The position numbers and the translations under genes were made by a program. Shown piece after piece: positions 11,088-21,339 of a DNA stretch of 64,000 nt (its first letter is position 1; each line of letters begins with the position of its first letter). The notes beneath the pieces were generated by a model that was given only the letters and a program-made list of their open reading frames with translations, had not been told where the DNA came from and did no database searches. This DNA comes from Gautieria morchelliformis (Eukaryota > Basidiomycota > Agaricomycetes > Gomphales > Gomphaceae), in the NCBI GenBank assembly GCA_015179125.1, contig WHVA01000001.1, forward strand, positions 62,001 through 126,000, read 5' to 3'.

Positions 11088-11223
11088 GTCCCTCTACTCC
11101 CTCGTCTTTCATAGCATTACGACGCATTTTACCCGTCCACTCCAAAATTCAGGTCACCTCCCCTCACATGACACTAACAGCCTCCCCTCCCAGGCTCCTT
11201 ATCACCCACCATCCTCTCCAGCA

Positions 11224-11840
11224 TGTCATGAAATAAAAGCGAAGAACCCCATCACCCTCTCCACACATCTCACACCCACCTACATCGCCATCACGACCCA
11301 TCCCCCCCCCGTCAACTCCACGCACACCACAATCCACGCACGCCCACTCAAATCCATGTACGACACCACATCACACACCGTAATACCCTGCCAACCCGCG
11401 GGCACGCAACTGATCCGCAAACTCGCCCCCGAGCCCGAGACCGTATGATCCACGGAGTGATGTGGCAGCTAGTCTGCAGCACATATACCCCCCGTATCCT
11501 TTCCATTCCTTCCTTTTTCCATTACACACATCTCTGATTGATCATTCATATCATAACATACGTAGCTAGTACATAAACCATACGATCCTTCCAACCGAAC
11601 ACTCCAAGCTAGTCACCCGGCATCCCATATCCCCTAGTTAGCAACCGGCACACCATATTCCCTAATTAACACTCCACATGCACACCCACTCGCGCCGGTC
11701 GCTCCTTCTCGTACTAGACCCAATTGCGCATATACTGTGTGCGCTCGACCTCTCTAAAATCTACTCGATTCGACTTCAAGCTGAAGTCTGAATCATACTG
11801 CTCTCAAGATCAACAATCAGCAAACTCTTGAATCTCTATA
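11224..11840. mobile_element. 617 bp insertion, probable solo LTR or MITE-like element
   Basis: Present in unit L and absent from the matching place in unit R (about 62728). CAGCA occurs on both sides (11219-11223, 11841-11845). It begins TGTCATG and is C-rich, with no ORF of interest. Its ends are not a clean TG...CA with this target duplication, so the element class is uncertain. Confidence 0.6.
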
Positions 11841-12179
11841 CAGCACACGGACATGAACTGCTCATGATGTTTCCGGCGTGTCCGCCAGTGGCGGGGCGTG
11901 TGTGTATGTGCCGGGTGTAGAAAAGGCCAACAAGAGGAACGAGCAGAGTGTATGGTATTTCCCTTTGCATATAAACAGGCCGCCCATCCTGCATGACGCG
12001 TCGTTTACTGCCTTCTGCCCCACGTCTCTCCATCCATATCCATCTGCCAGCATGACCCAGACCCAGACACAAACACGGACCCTGGAGACGCAGATGGTAT
12101 GTCCCGTGGCCCAGTCCCTCGTGTCGCTTACCGAGCGCCACTCGCTGCTCCCTAGACTCCACCCTCCCGCCCTCACGTC

Positions 12180-13220
12180 CTGCACCGCCCTCCCGCCCGC
12201 AGTTGGCCGCGCCCGCACGACCCGCACGCCCACCGCGACAGGGGGGGGCTTCCATGCGGAGGACGCGCGCTGCCCGTGCGAGGCGCGTGCGCGGGGCGAT
12301 CTCGAGAAGAATCGGCACCTGGAGCGTCAGCGTGGCCGCGGGACGTCCGCGTCGTTCGGCGTGCGTTTTTCGGCGACGGGGGCGGGGGCGGAGAAGGGGC
12401 TCGCGCGCACTCAAAGGCGGGCGCACGTGCGATGACACGGACCCTCCCATACGGCGGGAGTACTTCAAGGCGGCGCTCGCGCGGGAGTTCAGAACCGCGG
12501 CCGAAAGCCGGTTTCATGTCGGCGGGGCACGCGTGCGCGTGCGCGCGATTGGCACGGCAGGGCCCGGGGACGAGCATCCGCGAAGCGGCAGAGGGGGCTG
12601 GGGATGGGGCTGGGGCTGGAGGGCGGGACCGACGTCGATGTGTCTTGGTGACGCTGTGTGTATCGCCTGGGGTCCGTGTACGCGACGCACGTGAGCACGT
12701 GCGCGTGTGGTCCCGCACATCCCCGCACCCCCGCACACACGCCGCCGCCGCCCACAACAACTACAGCCGCACCGCAGCGCCACACACCCCCCGCGAGCCC
12801 CATTAGCCGCGCCCATCACCGGCGCCGCCAGCGCACCCTTACCCGCACCCTTGCCCATACCGGCCCCTTGCCAGACCTCCCCAGACCCCGCCGCCGCCAC
12901 GCCGACAAATGCACGAGCCGCGTCTTCGTGCACCCGCCCACCACGCCACTTGGTAACGGGCACGGGAAAGGACCCCGCCCAATGTGTACCCCGCGCCCAG
13001 CCTCCCCCTACACCCCGCCGCATGCGCACGCCTACCTGGGCTCGTCACACTCCCCGCGCCCGCATGCACACCTTGACCCGCCGCATCTCTTGAGCGCAAA
13101 CGCAAACGCAAACGCATGGCACACCACACTCGCCTGCGCCGCAGGCTGTTACGGTCCCGGGGTGGGTGGGGCTGGTGCGGAGGTGCCGAGTCTGGTGCCT
13201 GTGCAGTCGCATTAGGCGCA
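12180..13220. other. GC-rich interior of unit L
   Basis: CpG-dense sequence with C-rich runs and a short AAACGC tandem near 13098. Long open frames exist on both strands because stops are rare at this composition. The frames shift relative to unit R through indels, so I do not call a gene. The place where copia B sits in unit R is intact here (AGGAC, 12969-12973), as is the target of its solo LTR (ATTAA, 13224-13228). Confidence 0.55.
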
Positions 13221-13380
13221 TTTATTAAGGCTTTGGGTGTGTGGGATGCGTCGGTCGGTGTGTGGGTATGAGGTATGCGCAAAGTTGTAGTTCCCAGTCA
13301 GAGTCAGTAGATCACTTTACCGTACACGTCGTTTGCCACACGCCGTGCAAAGTACTGAGTTTGTTCTTCCGCCACCGCCA

Positions 13381-13605
13381 CATCTTTATTCGGATCGATC
13401 TCGCCCGATCTTCCAGCGCTAGTTCTGACCGTGACGCGAGCTCCTGGCTCGGCTCAGGCACCAGACTCTGCAACGGAGCCTGGTTTATTTATGGACTAGG
13501 ACGACACAGCGCGCTGTAATTGGAACCGTCGTGCAATCATGCATCATGCGCACTGGCAGTGATGATGCACGACGACTGGCGCTTGCCAAGGCCAGCATCA
13601 TAGAC
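13381..13605 (+). pseudogene. Captured 5' fragment of swi5 (upstream region plus exon 1)
   Basis: About 225 bp is nearly identical to 53765-53986, which carries the upstream region and most of exon 1 of the swi5 gene. The exon reads MRTGSDDARRLALAKASIID and then leaves homology at the unit-specific GCCGAGTTAATT. The later swi5 exons are absent, so it cannot make Swi5. Unit R keeps only the two ends of this fragment (about 56420-56475), indicating an internal deletion there. Confidence 0.75.
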
Positions 13606-13618
13606 GCCGAGTTAATTA

Positions 13619-15243
13619 AGCCTCACTTCGCTCCGGATTATCAGTATCCCGTGTTTCCGAAATGCGATGGGGATGTGCTGTGTATGTGGATAATGTCGCT
13701 TATATTGAGCTCTGGAGCCAACGAGCTACCAAGGGACACCAGTACCGTTTATTCTCTCTAGGTGGCACTGTCGTCATTCTAAACCGCTCTGCATCACCGT
13801 CGCATCCGATACACCGAATGCTCAGCCTCGCGGATACCATGTTGTTGTGCCCCAAGTTTAAATTCGATAGTCCCTTCATACCAGCTCCTTCCATGCCGTT
13901 CAGGACATGCCGGCCGAATGAGAGTTGTCTCGTGTCGCCACATCGAGCAATGTTGACACGAACTGATACCTCTTCCGAGATCATCCGGCATCGCTATAGA
14001 ATTACAGCCACGTGCAAGCGCTGTGCATTGAGTTGGACAGCCTAAATCTCCCATATCATCTGGCTTGCTCGTGTTCTCATCTTCATAAATAACACACTGG
14101 AGATGCGACATCTCAATTCACATCAGTGAGCTGTGTCGCAGTTGGTTTTCGTGTGTCGTTATGCTGACACCGCACTTGGAGTCGTCAAGTGCCAGGTGCG
14201 CTTACATTACATCAAGTTTTAAATGCATTTTCGAGATCATAAGCAGCCCTGGCAAGACCAAGCGCCCAAGGTTCAATTACTCCCTGCCCACCTTGCAAAT
14301 TGGGCCATGCTTCGCACTGATGGGATGTTGTGAATGATATCTGTTGACCTGGCAGCACCCATGTCGAGAATCTTATTTATACACCTTGCGCGATCTGCGA
14401 CTCCACTCCCACATCGCTACGCACAACTCAGTCCCTCGTCTGCATTCCAGTCCTTCTTTCTTATATCATGTCTCAGGCGGACCCCTCGGCTGAAATCCAG
14501 GTGCGATCAGACAAGTACGTATTTACCACATTGAGTGAGATGCAGAAGAACTTACCTAAACTAGCTTTGCGTTCAACTTTACCATGGTAGCAGCGCTTGG
14601 TATGCGTCCACGACCCCTATGTAATTCCATGATTTCCATAGCTTGTTAATACAGCGCTGCTCATCTATGACACTCTGCTCACTCTGCCATCTGAGATCAA
14701 GCACATTTGGTGCAAGAACGTCAAAATCGGCACCATTCTCTATTTATTCGCTCGTTACCTGCTCATGGCTTTTTTTGTTCTTGCCATATATAGCAGTTTA
14801 TCTAATATGTCCCTTGAGGTATATTACAACAACACTCTCATGTGTAACACCCTTACTGATTGGAATGAGTATCTAGTATGAGTTGCATTCTTTATGAACA
14901 AGCAACCTAGAGACTCATATATTCAAAGGAAATGTAATACTATAACTCACCTAGCTCGTGCTTTACAAGTTCCTTTTGTGATTTCTGTACAGGGTGAGTG
15001 ATTATACGCATATATTTCTCAGGCAGAAGGATCAACTCATTTATTATCTAGGTCTTCTGCTAGCTCGCACCTATGCTATCTCCCTTCAGAATCAAAAGGT
15101 TTTGGGTGTTCTTGGGCTGCTCATTCTTATCCCTACTATCATTAACGTGGTATGTCCCTGTGCAGACTTTGTGTAAATAGCATAAATTCATTTCACTGGA
15201 TATAGTACTTGTCTGTTTTGGACAATTGCAATCTCACTAGTTC
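13619..15243 (+). repeat. Right arm of unit L
   Basis: Inverted copy of 4812-6455 and direct copy of the arm from 63003 onward. It contains the conserved ORF block and the first exons of the DUF6533-like gene. Confidence 0.8.
13662..14045 (+). other. Conserved arm ORF, 127 codons
   Basis: The same length and frame occur at 55975-56358 on the minus strand, and a longer version is in the left arm of L. The C-terminus reads ATCKRCALSW. No family was recognised, and open frames also exist on the other strand. Listed because the frame is preserved in three of four arms. Confidence 0.3.
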
Positions 15244-16265
15244 ACAATTTAATGCATTGACTTTGTCAGTACTGACTAGGACTTTCTGCTTAGATTTATA
15301 CTAACAAATTCTTCAGGTGTAAGATCTAGGGGTCTGTATTTGTCTGATTTGTCTCTGAATACATTTGACAGGGAGAACCATCAGTAATGTTACTGTAATC
15401 CTTTTTGACACTGGAGTTGTGATGGTAACCATTCTGAGCTCAATCCAAACCCTCAGGCTTTGGCGGAAAGGAGAGATTTGGGATAAGAAATCTCTCATTA
15501 GTCTAATGATTCACCAAGGTGAGCATACAACATATTGCTTATATCTATGGACATATCACTAATCTACAGGTAAGGCTTGGTGAGATATGGGTATAAAACA
15601 TTATTCCTAAGATATTACATATGTTGATTCATATTTAGATTTGTGCTTACAATTACTTTGGCTGATACGGTCACAACTCAGGTATTGTTACTTACAAAGA
15701 CATTGAACTTTGAGGGCTTACTCATCTTCTTTTACATTTCAGGGATTGAGGGTTTGTAATAACATTGATCATGATAAAAGAATGGCTAACTAAAGCGGAT
15801 TTATGGCATAAAGCCAAACCTTCAAGGCATCTTAAGCTACCTTCAGAACAGGTATCTTCTCACCAATTTAAGAAGAAAGACATGTGATTGTACTAACACT
15901 GCACATACAGCTTGTCGATAATTATTGTCTGCCGGTTCCATCTAACTCTCAAAGAGAGACACAGTCGACTTAACAGCCCCTCATTATCCTCTCTTTCATT
16001 CACAAGCTTCAAAGCAGCCAGACAAAGTGTTCACAGTGCTATAGTGGCTGAATTTGGGAACCCTCATTTGAGTCAGGGACTTGGCACTGAGACAATGGAG
16101 AACACCATGGCTGATCAGGAAAGCCAACAGTCACCTGAAGAGGCTCGCTCAGCTGGGAGAGAATTGGATGTGTTTCCTTGGGTGACTGGACGTCCTGGAG
16201 ATGTAGAAATGGCTGGGCAGATTGTATCTGGTGAGCAGTCAGTGTCTCTTTCAGGCACTGGTTAA
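14468..16265 (+). CDS. DUF6533-like multi-pass membrane protein, multi-exon (approximate model)
   Basis: The start ATG at 14468 gives MSQADPSAEIQ. Splicing GACAA to CTTTGCG, then over a second short intron with acceptor near 14658, gives MVAALALLIYDTLLTL and a DUF6533-type core with IKHIWC and a hydrophobic stretch. Later exon-like blocks are ARTYAISLQNQKVLGVLG (about 15055-15150), a TM-like segment at 15365-15530, and a possible serine-rich tail ending at 16265 with CRFHLTLKER. Several exon borders are not resolved and I cannot rule out decay. The first 780 bp lie in the repeated arm; the rest is outside the unit. The family is known only as fungal membrane proteins without an assigned role. 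Confidence 0.5.
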
Positions 16266-17326
16266 TGGTTCCATAGGATCTGGAAGAACAGCAGAGGCTT
16301 AATAATAGCATCCAAGCTAAGCCATCATAGCCACAATTCCAATACAAACCCACTAGCAGAGCAATATGCAGCAACTTATGTGGCTATCTGCTCACTCTGG
16401 CAAACCCATACACTCAAAAACCATGGATACATATATATTCTGTGACATTTCAAATTTGACTTTCTTCATAATTTATTCAACTTGTGGTGGCCTGTGGCGC
16501 CTTGCGTGTTTGTGCGTGGTTTAGGGAAATGGCAGGCATCTGGCGAGATGCCTGCAAATCAAGGCTCAACCATGACAGACAAAGTGTTTACCCAATCAAA
16601 TTCACTTGGTCTGTGCCTACACTGGCTTGAGCTCATAGACTGTGAAGATATAACAGGCAACACCTTAATCGCTTATATCGAGGTGAGGCAGGTGTCAGGG
16701 CATGTGGAGGACTTCCAGTTATTGGTGAGTGGGTGTCCAGGAGTGGAAGACAAGCACCTGGGTGAAGTGTCCCATTTTGTAATTGTTGAGGGGGTTGATG
16801 ATTATCCTTAATATACTGAGGAATATTCAGACCCACCTTAACAAATCTTGAATATTCATCTAACATCATAACCATACATTGAAATTTATTCTGTAAATTC
16901 CCTGCAATGGCAGAACAAGGCCTTTCTGCTGAGTGTGGCAGAATATGGCAGAAAAGGTTTAGTGGCGTATCATATCTCTACACTAAAACCATGGGACAAA
17001 GACACATGGTACAGCAGATGTGACGGATGACCCATGTGGCTGACATCAGGCTCAGTAGACATCAGCCATGCTCAGTGCTGCCTCTGGATCCTGATGTTGG
17101 TGCATATAAATATCCTCTTCATATATCTGCAATGCTTGGCCTTGATCAGCACCTTTTTGTGCTTCAACATCATATACCTGCACTGCAGTGATCTCACTTC
17201 CTTCCAGTTCAGAATTGATAGAGTCATAGATTTACTGGTAGAGTATAGATGTGGCCTATAGCTCGAGGCCAAGTTCAATGGATAACACAAGAGGAAAATA
17301 ACTTGAAGTTTGACTCAAGACTTTGT
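16266..17326. other. Intergenic, nothing recognised
   Basis: Short open frames only. None resembles a known family. Confidence 0.4.
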
Positions 17327-17578
17327 TATGACCATGCAGTTCCGACTTCTGACACTCAGTTCCACTCGCATTCCAACCCTCTGATAATGTTACGTATTGG
17401 AAATACCGGAGGTCAGAACGAGAAAGGACAACGGCTTCAACTTATGTGTTGCACCCCTGATGAACTATTGTCCTAAGTATTTCGGATCTGACTTCCAGTC
17501 ATCAGAGAAGGTGGAAGTCAGGAAGACAGTGCTGAAGGTCGGAGGTCAGAGGACAGAGATCGGAATGCAGTCAGGTAA
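17327..17578. repeat. Inverted and forward fragments of the Ty3 element 1 LTR family
   Basis: 17327-17386 is the reverse complement of the last 60 bp of the LTR. At 17389 a forward LTR start TGTTACG begins and runs about 190 bp before homology is lost. A second head-to-head LTR junction of this family therefore lies here, besides the one at 3645/3655. Confidence 0.65.
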
Positions 17579-17579
17579 G

Positions 17580-18410
17580 GCCATGGGTGGATGGCAACAT
17601 TTGAAGTGTCTCTGTGTAGTATGTCAGTGTCTCAGCTACACAGCCTGAGAGAGGCTTGGCAAGTTTCTCCATACGTGTTATAGGTTGATACACCTTCGCT
17701 ACCGTGTAATCAGGTTTCCCTGGTTTCCACAGGGTGGCGATGGTGGAGGTTCTCCACTGTAGGGGGTAAGTGTTGAAATGAAGTGTGGCCTGGTAAATGC
17801 AGCCCAGATAAGAGGTGAATAAATCTGCGCAATGAGTTAGTACTGCGTTCGAGAGCCCAGATGGGCCTGCAGCTTTGTAAGGGCCCATTTTGCCAATTGT
17901 GCATTGGATTTCCCCATCAGTTATCTGCACATACTCAAACGCAGGCTCTGGAAATGGCGTGTTGGGTTCCTGCTGGAGTTGTACCCCTTGCGAAGGGAAA
18001 CAGGACATGAACAGTATTTTGCTTTTCTCTGCGTTATCTGAAACTCTGGTTTCCAAATTGCCTATAACCTTGAGGGGAGGGATTCTCATGCAGGCTCCGT
18101 CGGTTGATGGCCCCGACACCAAATAACTAGCTGTCCATATGCTGGACTCATCTGCATTTTGCAACCAATCAATGCAAAACTCCTGCTTGGTTGCACATAT
18201 CAGGTCCATGTATTCATTCTGATCCACAATATTCCTGATGTGCTGTTCCGGAGGTGGCAGAGATGGTTGAGCGGCATGGTCGTAACAGTATCTCCCCTTC
18301 AAGGTCGACCCCCATGAGACCACAAGTCGGATCATGTGACATGTGAACAACGCGTCGGAGTTCGAAAGATAGGCAGGAGAAGCAACACACTTCAATCCAC
18401 ATCCACTATG
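17580..18410 (-). pseudogene. Non-LTR (LINE) retrotransposon reverse-transcriptase fragment
   Basis: An open frame (17571-18506) with the pattern of the start of a LINE reverse transcriptase: KMGPYKAAGPSGLSNAVL, then W-containing text, TLWKPGKPDY and a VYQPITRMEKLAKPL-like segment. These match the finger motifs of LINE-type enzymes. The catalytic palm (FADD-type box) is missing because the 3' part is replaced by LTR sequence at about 17578. The 5' side ends against the Zn-cluster-like gene. It is a truncated copy, but the remaining frame is uninterrupted. Confidence 0.65.
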
Positions 18411-20427
18411 AGCTCCCCAGTCGACTTCTCCAAAATGACCAGTGCCCAAATGAAGCAGCATTTCACCAATTGTGCTTGCGGAAAAAGAATTGGTGGAAAA
18501 ACGCAAGGCTGAAGAGGCCGCTCAGAAGGAGAAGGAGCGGCTGGAGGAGGAGTGCAAGGAAGAGGAGCACAAAGAAAAAGAGAGCGCAAGGACCGCGAGG
18601 AGCATGATCGTCTGGAGCGCGAGTGCGTAGAGTGGGAGGCCGAAGAAGTGGCAGAAAAGCTCGCGGAGGAGCAAGCCACTGGGGAAAAGGCAACCGTGGA
18701 AAAGGCGGAGAAAAGTCGCGCGGCGACAAAGGTGAGTGCTTCGGTCCACTTGATAAGATAGCCTGACTGTCAGAACAGAAGAAACTGGCCAAAGCGGAAG
18801 GGATTTCTGTTTGGAGCAAAACTCCGTCGGAGGACACCGGAAGAGACCCCGAAGCCCAAAAACAAGGGCAAGGGGAAAGCAACAGATGAGTGGTGGGTCT
18901 TGTTAGTTGTGGTGTCACAAATAGCTAGTGGAAGTATGATTCAAACTCATAATAAGAGTCGAATCGAGTAGTGCTCGAGAAAGTAGGGTGTTTGCACATG
19001 TAACAAGGCACATGCATCTTACAACAATACTGACTGAAGCTGATAGCTATAGAGCGCAAAAGAAGTGAGTGATTAACTGTTTTCACTGTTTCACTATCGA
19101 ATGTAGTGTACAAGGTCGAGTATTTAACTATCAAGAAAAGAACTTGGCGTTCTTGGTGTGTTACAAGATAGGAACAAGAAAAAGGTCGTATGGGGCAACT
19201 GGCATAGTTTTGAGTATTAGGAGTAGGAGGGACATGTGTGTGGGATGTGATGTGTAAAGTATAATGGTGAATGGGGAATGGGGAATAAAGGAGAATAGGA
19301 GAAATCATTGAGACACGTGCAGGGTCACTTCAGTGTGTCACGTCCCTTGATCGGATCACGTGCACACGTGATGCGTGGCATGTGGGGAAAATACTTGGCT
19401 TGGCTTGGTCCACAGTGCTGTGATAATATTAGTGGTTCGGCGATATTTGTATGTGTGCTTGGTGGGCTTGGTAGTGCGTGTGTGCATGTTGAGGTGTGTT
19501 GTGACTGGTTCGTGACAGTTAAGCACTGGGTCGGCCATGGTGTGTACGCTGGGCGTCACAGTGTGACAGTGTGACAGTGTGACATGCAAAGTCGTAACAT
19601 GTGTGTGATTTGCAATGTCCAAATAAGGAAAGTGGCCCACAGTGGTCCATAGAGTTGAGATGATGTTTTCGTAGTATATCAGCGTGTTATAGTGATGAAT
19701 GTTGTGTGGCATAGCTTTAGTTGTGTATTCATAACAGCGGGCAGCACAGGAGGAAAAACAGCGCCGGAAGGAGGCACACCGAGCAGGTGTCAAGAGATCG
19801 GCACTGGAAGATGACGGCCCTTTGGAGCCTAGCTGTGAGGGCTGTATAGAAAAGGAATTGCCGTGTGTGTGGGACCTGGCCGGAAAGGCCACAGCCTGAA
19901 ACCACTGCAAGGACGACAAGAAGGCATGCGTCGTTGATGGACTCACGGCCCAGGTGTCGACCAAGCGGAAGAAAACCAGAGGGTCAGAAATCGGGTCGGA
20001 AAGGTCTTCGCAAGGAAGGAAACCCTTGTCCAGGGATGCAAAGGTGAAGGGAAACCAAGGTGGGCCAGAGGCGAGCATGAGTGGGGTGACCGGACAGGAG
20101 TGGACCACAGATCCTCTTCTGGATATCATGCGGTCACTCCATGGATTGCTCCAACAAGGGGAGCAAGGGGTGTGCATGCAGCATAACTTTTACAGTGCAG
20201 TCGCGGATTGCCTCGGGGCCTTGGAGGATCACCTGGATCAGGTTGTTGCGGAGTTGAGGTGGATTCAGGAGACGGAGGACTCAGAAGCGGGCACGGAAGT
20301 GTCGGAGGGCAAGGTCCAGGACGTCGTGAGGTTCAAGGAGGCCTATGGGAGAAACGGAGATGTGGAGGATCCAGAGGCAGATGACTGGGTGGGATTTGGG
20401 GGTGACAATACCATGGAGGAAGACTAA
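18411..20427 (+). pseudogene. Coiled-coil / Zn2Cys6-like gene, broken
   Basis: The first part reads from MSSPVDFSKMTSAQMKQHF into a strongly charged E/K-rich coiled coil (18480-18740), with a one-base frame change near 18560 and a possible intron at 18732-18774. The second part begins about 19740 with EEKQRRKEAHRAG and has two Cys triplets: C-x2-C-x6-C, then ten residues, then x-x2-C-x6-C. This is the spacing of a fungal Zn2Cys6 cluster, except that the first Cys of the second half is a TGA stop (19897-19899). An acidic C-terminal region ends at 20427. The LTR-like insertion 18901-19736 splits the gene. Zn2Cys6 domains bind DNA, but this variant is unproven. Confidence 0.5.
18901..19736. mobile_element. 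LTR-like insertion in the Zn-cluster-like gene
   Basis: 836 bp beginning TGTTAG and ending ATAACA, placed between two coding halves of one gene. It includes a short GTGTGACA tandem near 19557-19582. The target duplication is not clean, so a large intron cannot be fully excluded. Confidence 0.5.
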
Positions 20428-21339
20428 GGGTCGGAACAACTTGTAGAATAGTTTTCTTGGAACGTTGGAATAGATTAGATGAATTAATAATCAAATTTAA
20501 CTTGTGACTTAAGGAGCGAAAATGGAATAGAATGTTGGAGGTGCTGGAATGACTTAGTGCATGAGAAGGGGTCCAGGCTAGGCAGGGTATTGTCAAGATT
20601 GGTTTTTGGGCGTTAATATCGTCTATTAGTGAACACAGCGAATCCCCGAATAACTTGTGCGAATAAGTATGCCGTTGGGCGAATAGGTGAACCGATAAAT
20701 GTTCACAAGATAAGAGGGTTGCCCGAACGGGGCTCGCCCTATCTACAGTCGTAGCGAAATAGCCCGTGGCACTTGACAATGTAACGTGCAAGGTGTCACG
20801 GAAGGGCTGTCTCAGTAGCAACAATCCCTTCGCCGGCGAAGGTGCTCCTTCAGAACCCTTCGCCGACAGCACAGGAAATAGTTCGAAGGCTAAGATAACG
20901 AAGGTGAAGTATACTCACCAGTGATGCCTAAGTCCTCTTCTGGTCGAAGATAGAAATCTCCAGGAGAAGGCTCAAGGTGATGATCACAGCAAGGTCAAGT
21001 TTACACAAGATGAACGACATATGATAATTGAACTGGGGAATGTACATGCGAATGCAAACTACTTATATCGAATGCTCGTAAGGTATTAGCGAATAGGAAA
21101 GAGGCCGTCCTGAGTTAGGGTTGGATAGGGGTGCACAGTCATGATACAACATAGATGGAATAAACATACAATAGAGTGAGGGAAGAGTGCGAACATGAAA
21201 TGACGGAGAGTAAAGGTGGCGAAGGCACTTATGTATGAAACCATGTCTTGGGACCTGCATATATGCTACCCTGCACGGACTCTTCGTCTACGGGGTTGAT
21301 CCCACACGACCAACGGAAGGGACATCCTGTGAACACATC
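20428..21339. other. Intergenic, nothing recognised
   Basis: No gene call. GCGAA-type words recur (20640-20900), and an inverted GAAGG/CCTTCG motif lies near 20828-20866. A 3' LTR of the Ty3 element to the right was looked for here and not found. Confidence 0.4.

Larger units (their letters stand above)
4812..15243. repeat. Unit L: palindrome-ended duplicated unit (counterpart of unit R)
   Basis: The two ends (4812-6455 and 13619-15243) are inverted copies of each other. The interior without later insertions is about 2.6 kb, and part of it is GC-rich. The same unit, with its interior inverted, occupies 55243 to beyond 64000. Insertions inside L are copia A (6597-11087) and a 617 bp LTR-like sequence (11224-11840). 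It could be a large inverted-repeat element, a subtelomeric-type duplication or an inverted gene duplication. No transposase gene is seen in it. Confidence 0.75.

Noticed and set aside
11224..11840. Calling the 617 bp insertion a standard LTR
   Set aside because: With the CAGCA duplication the ends read TG...TA and not TG...CA. Kept as an insertion of uncertain class.
13098..13120. AAACGC short tandem repeat considered as telomere-like
   Set aside because: Only three to four units and not TTAGGG. Does not support a telomere origin for the units.
12180..13220. Many long overlapping open frames on both strands of the GC-rich region (also 61660-62720)
   Set aside because: Stops are rare at this composition. 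The frames are shifted by indels between units L and R and resemble no protein family.
20428..21339. 3' LTR of Ty3 element 2
   Set aside because: No sequence here matched the expected 5' LTR region (33816-34284) by eye, so no LTR is called.
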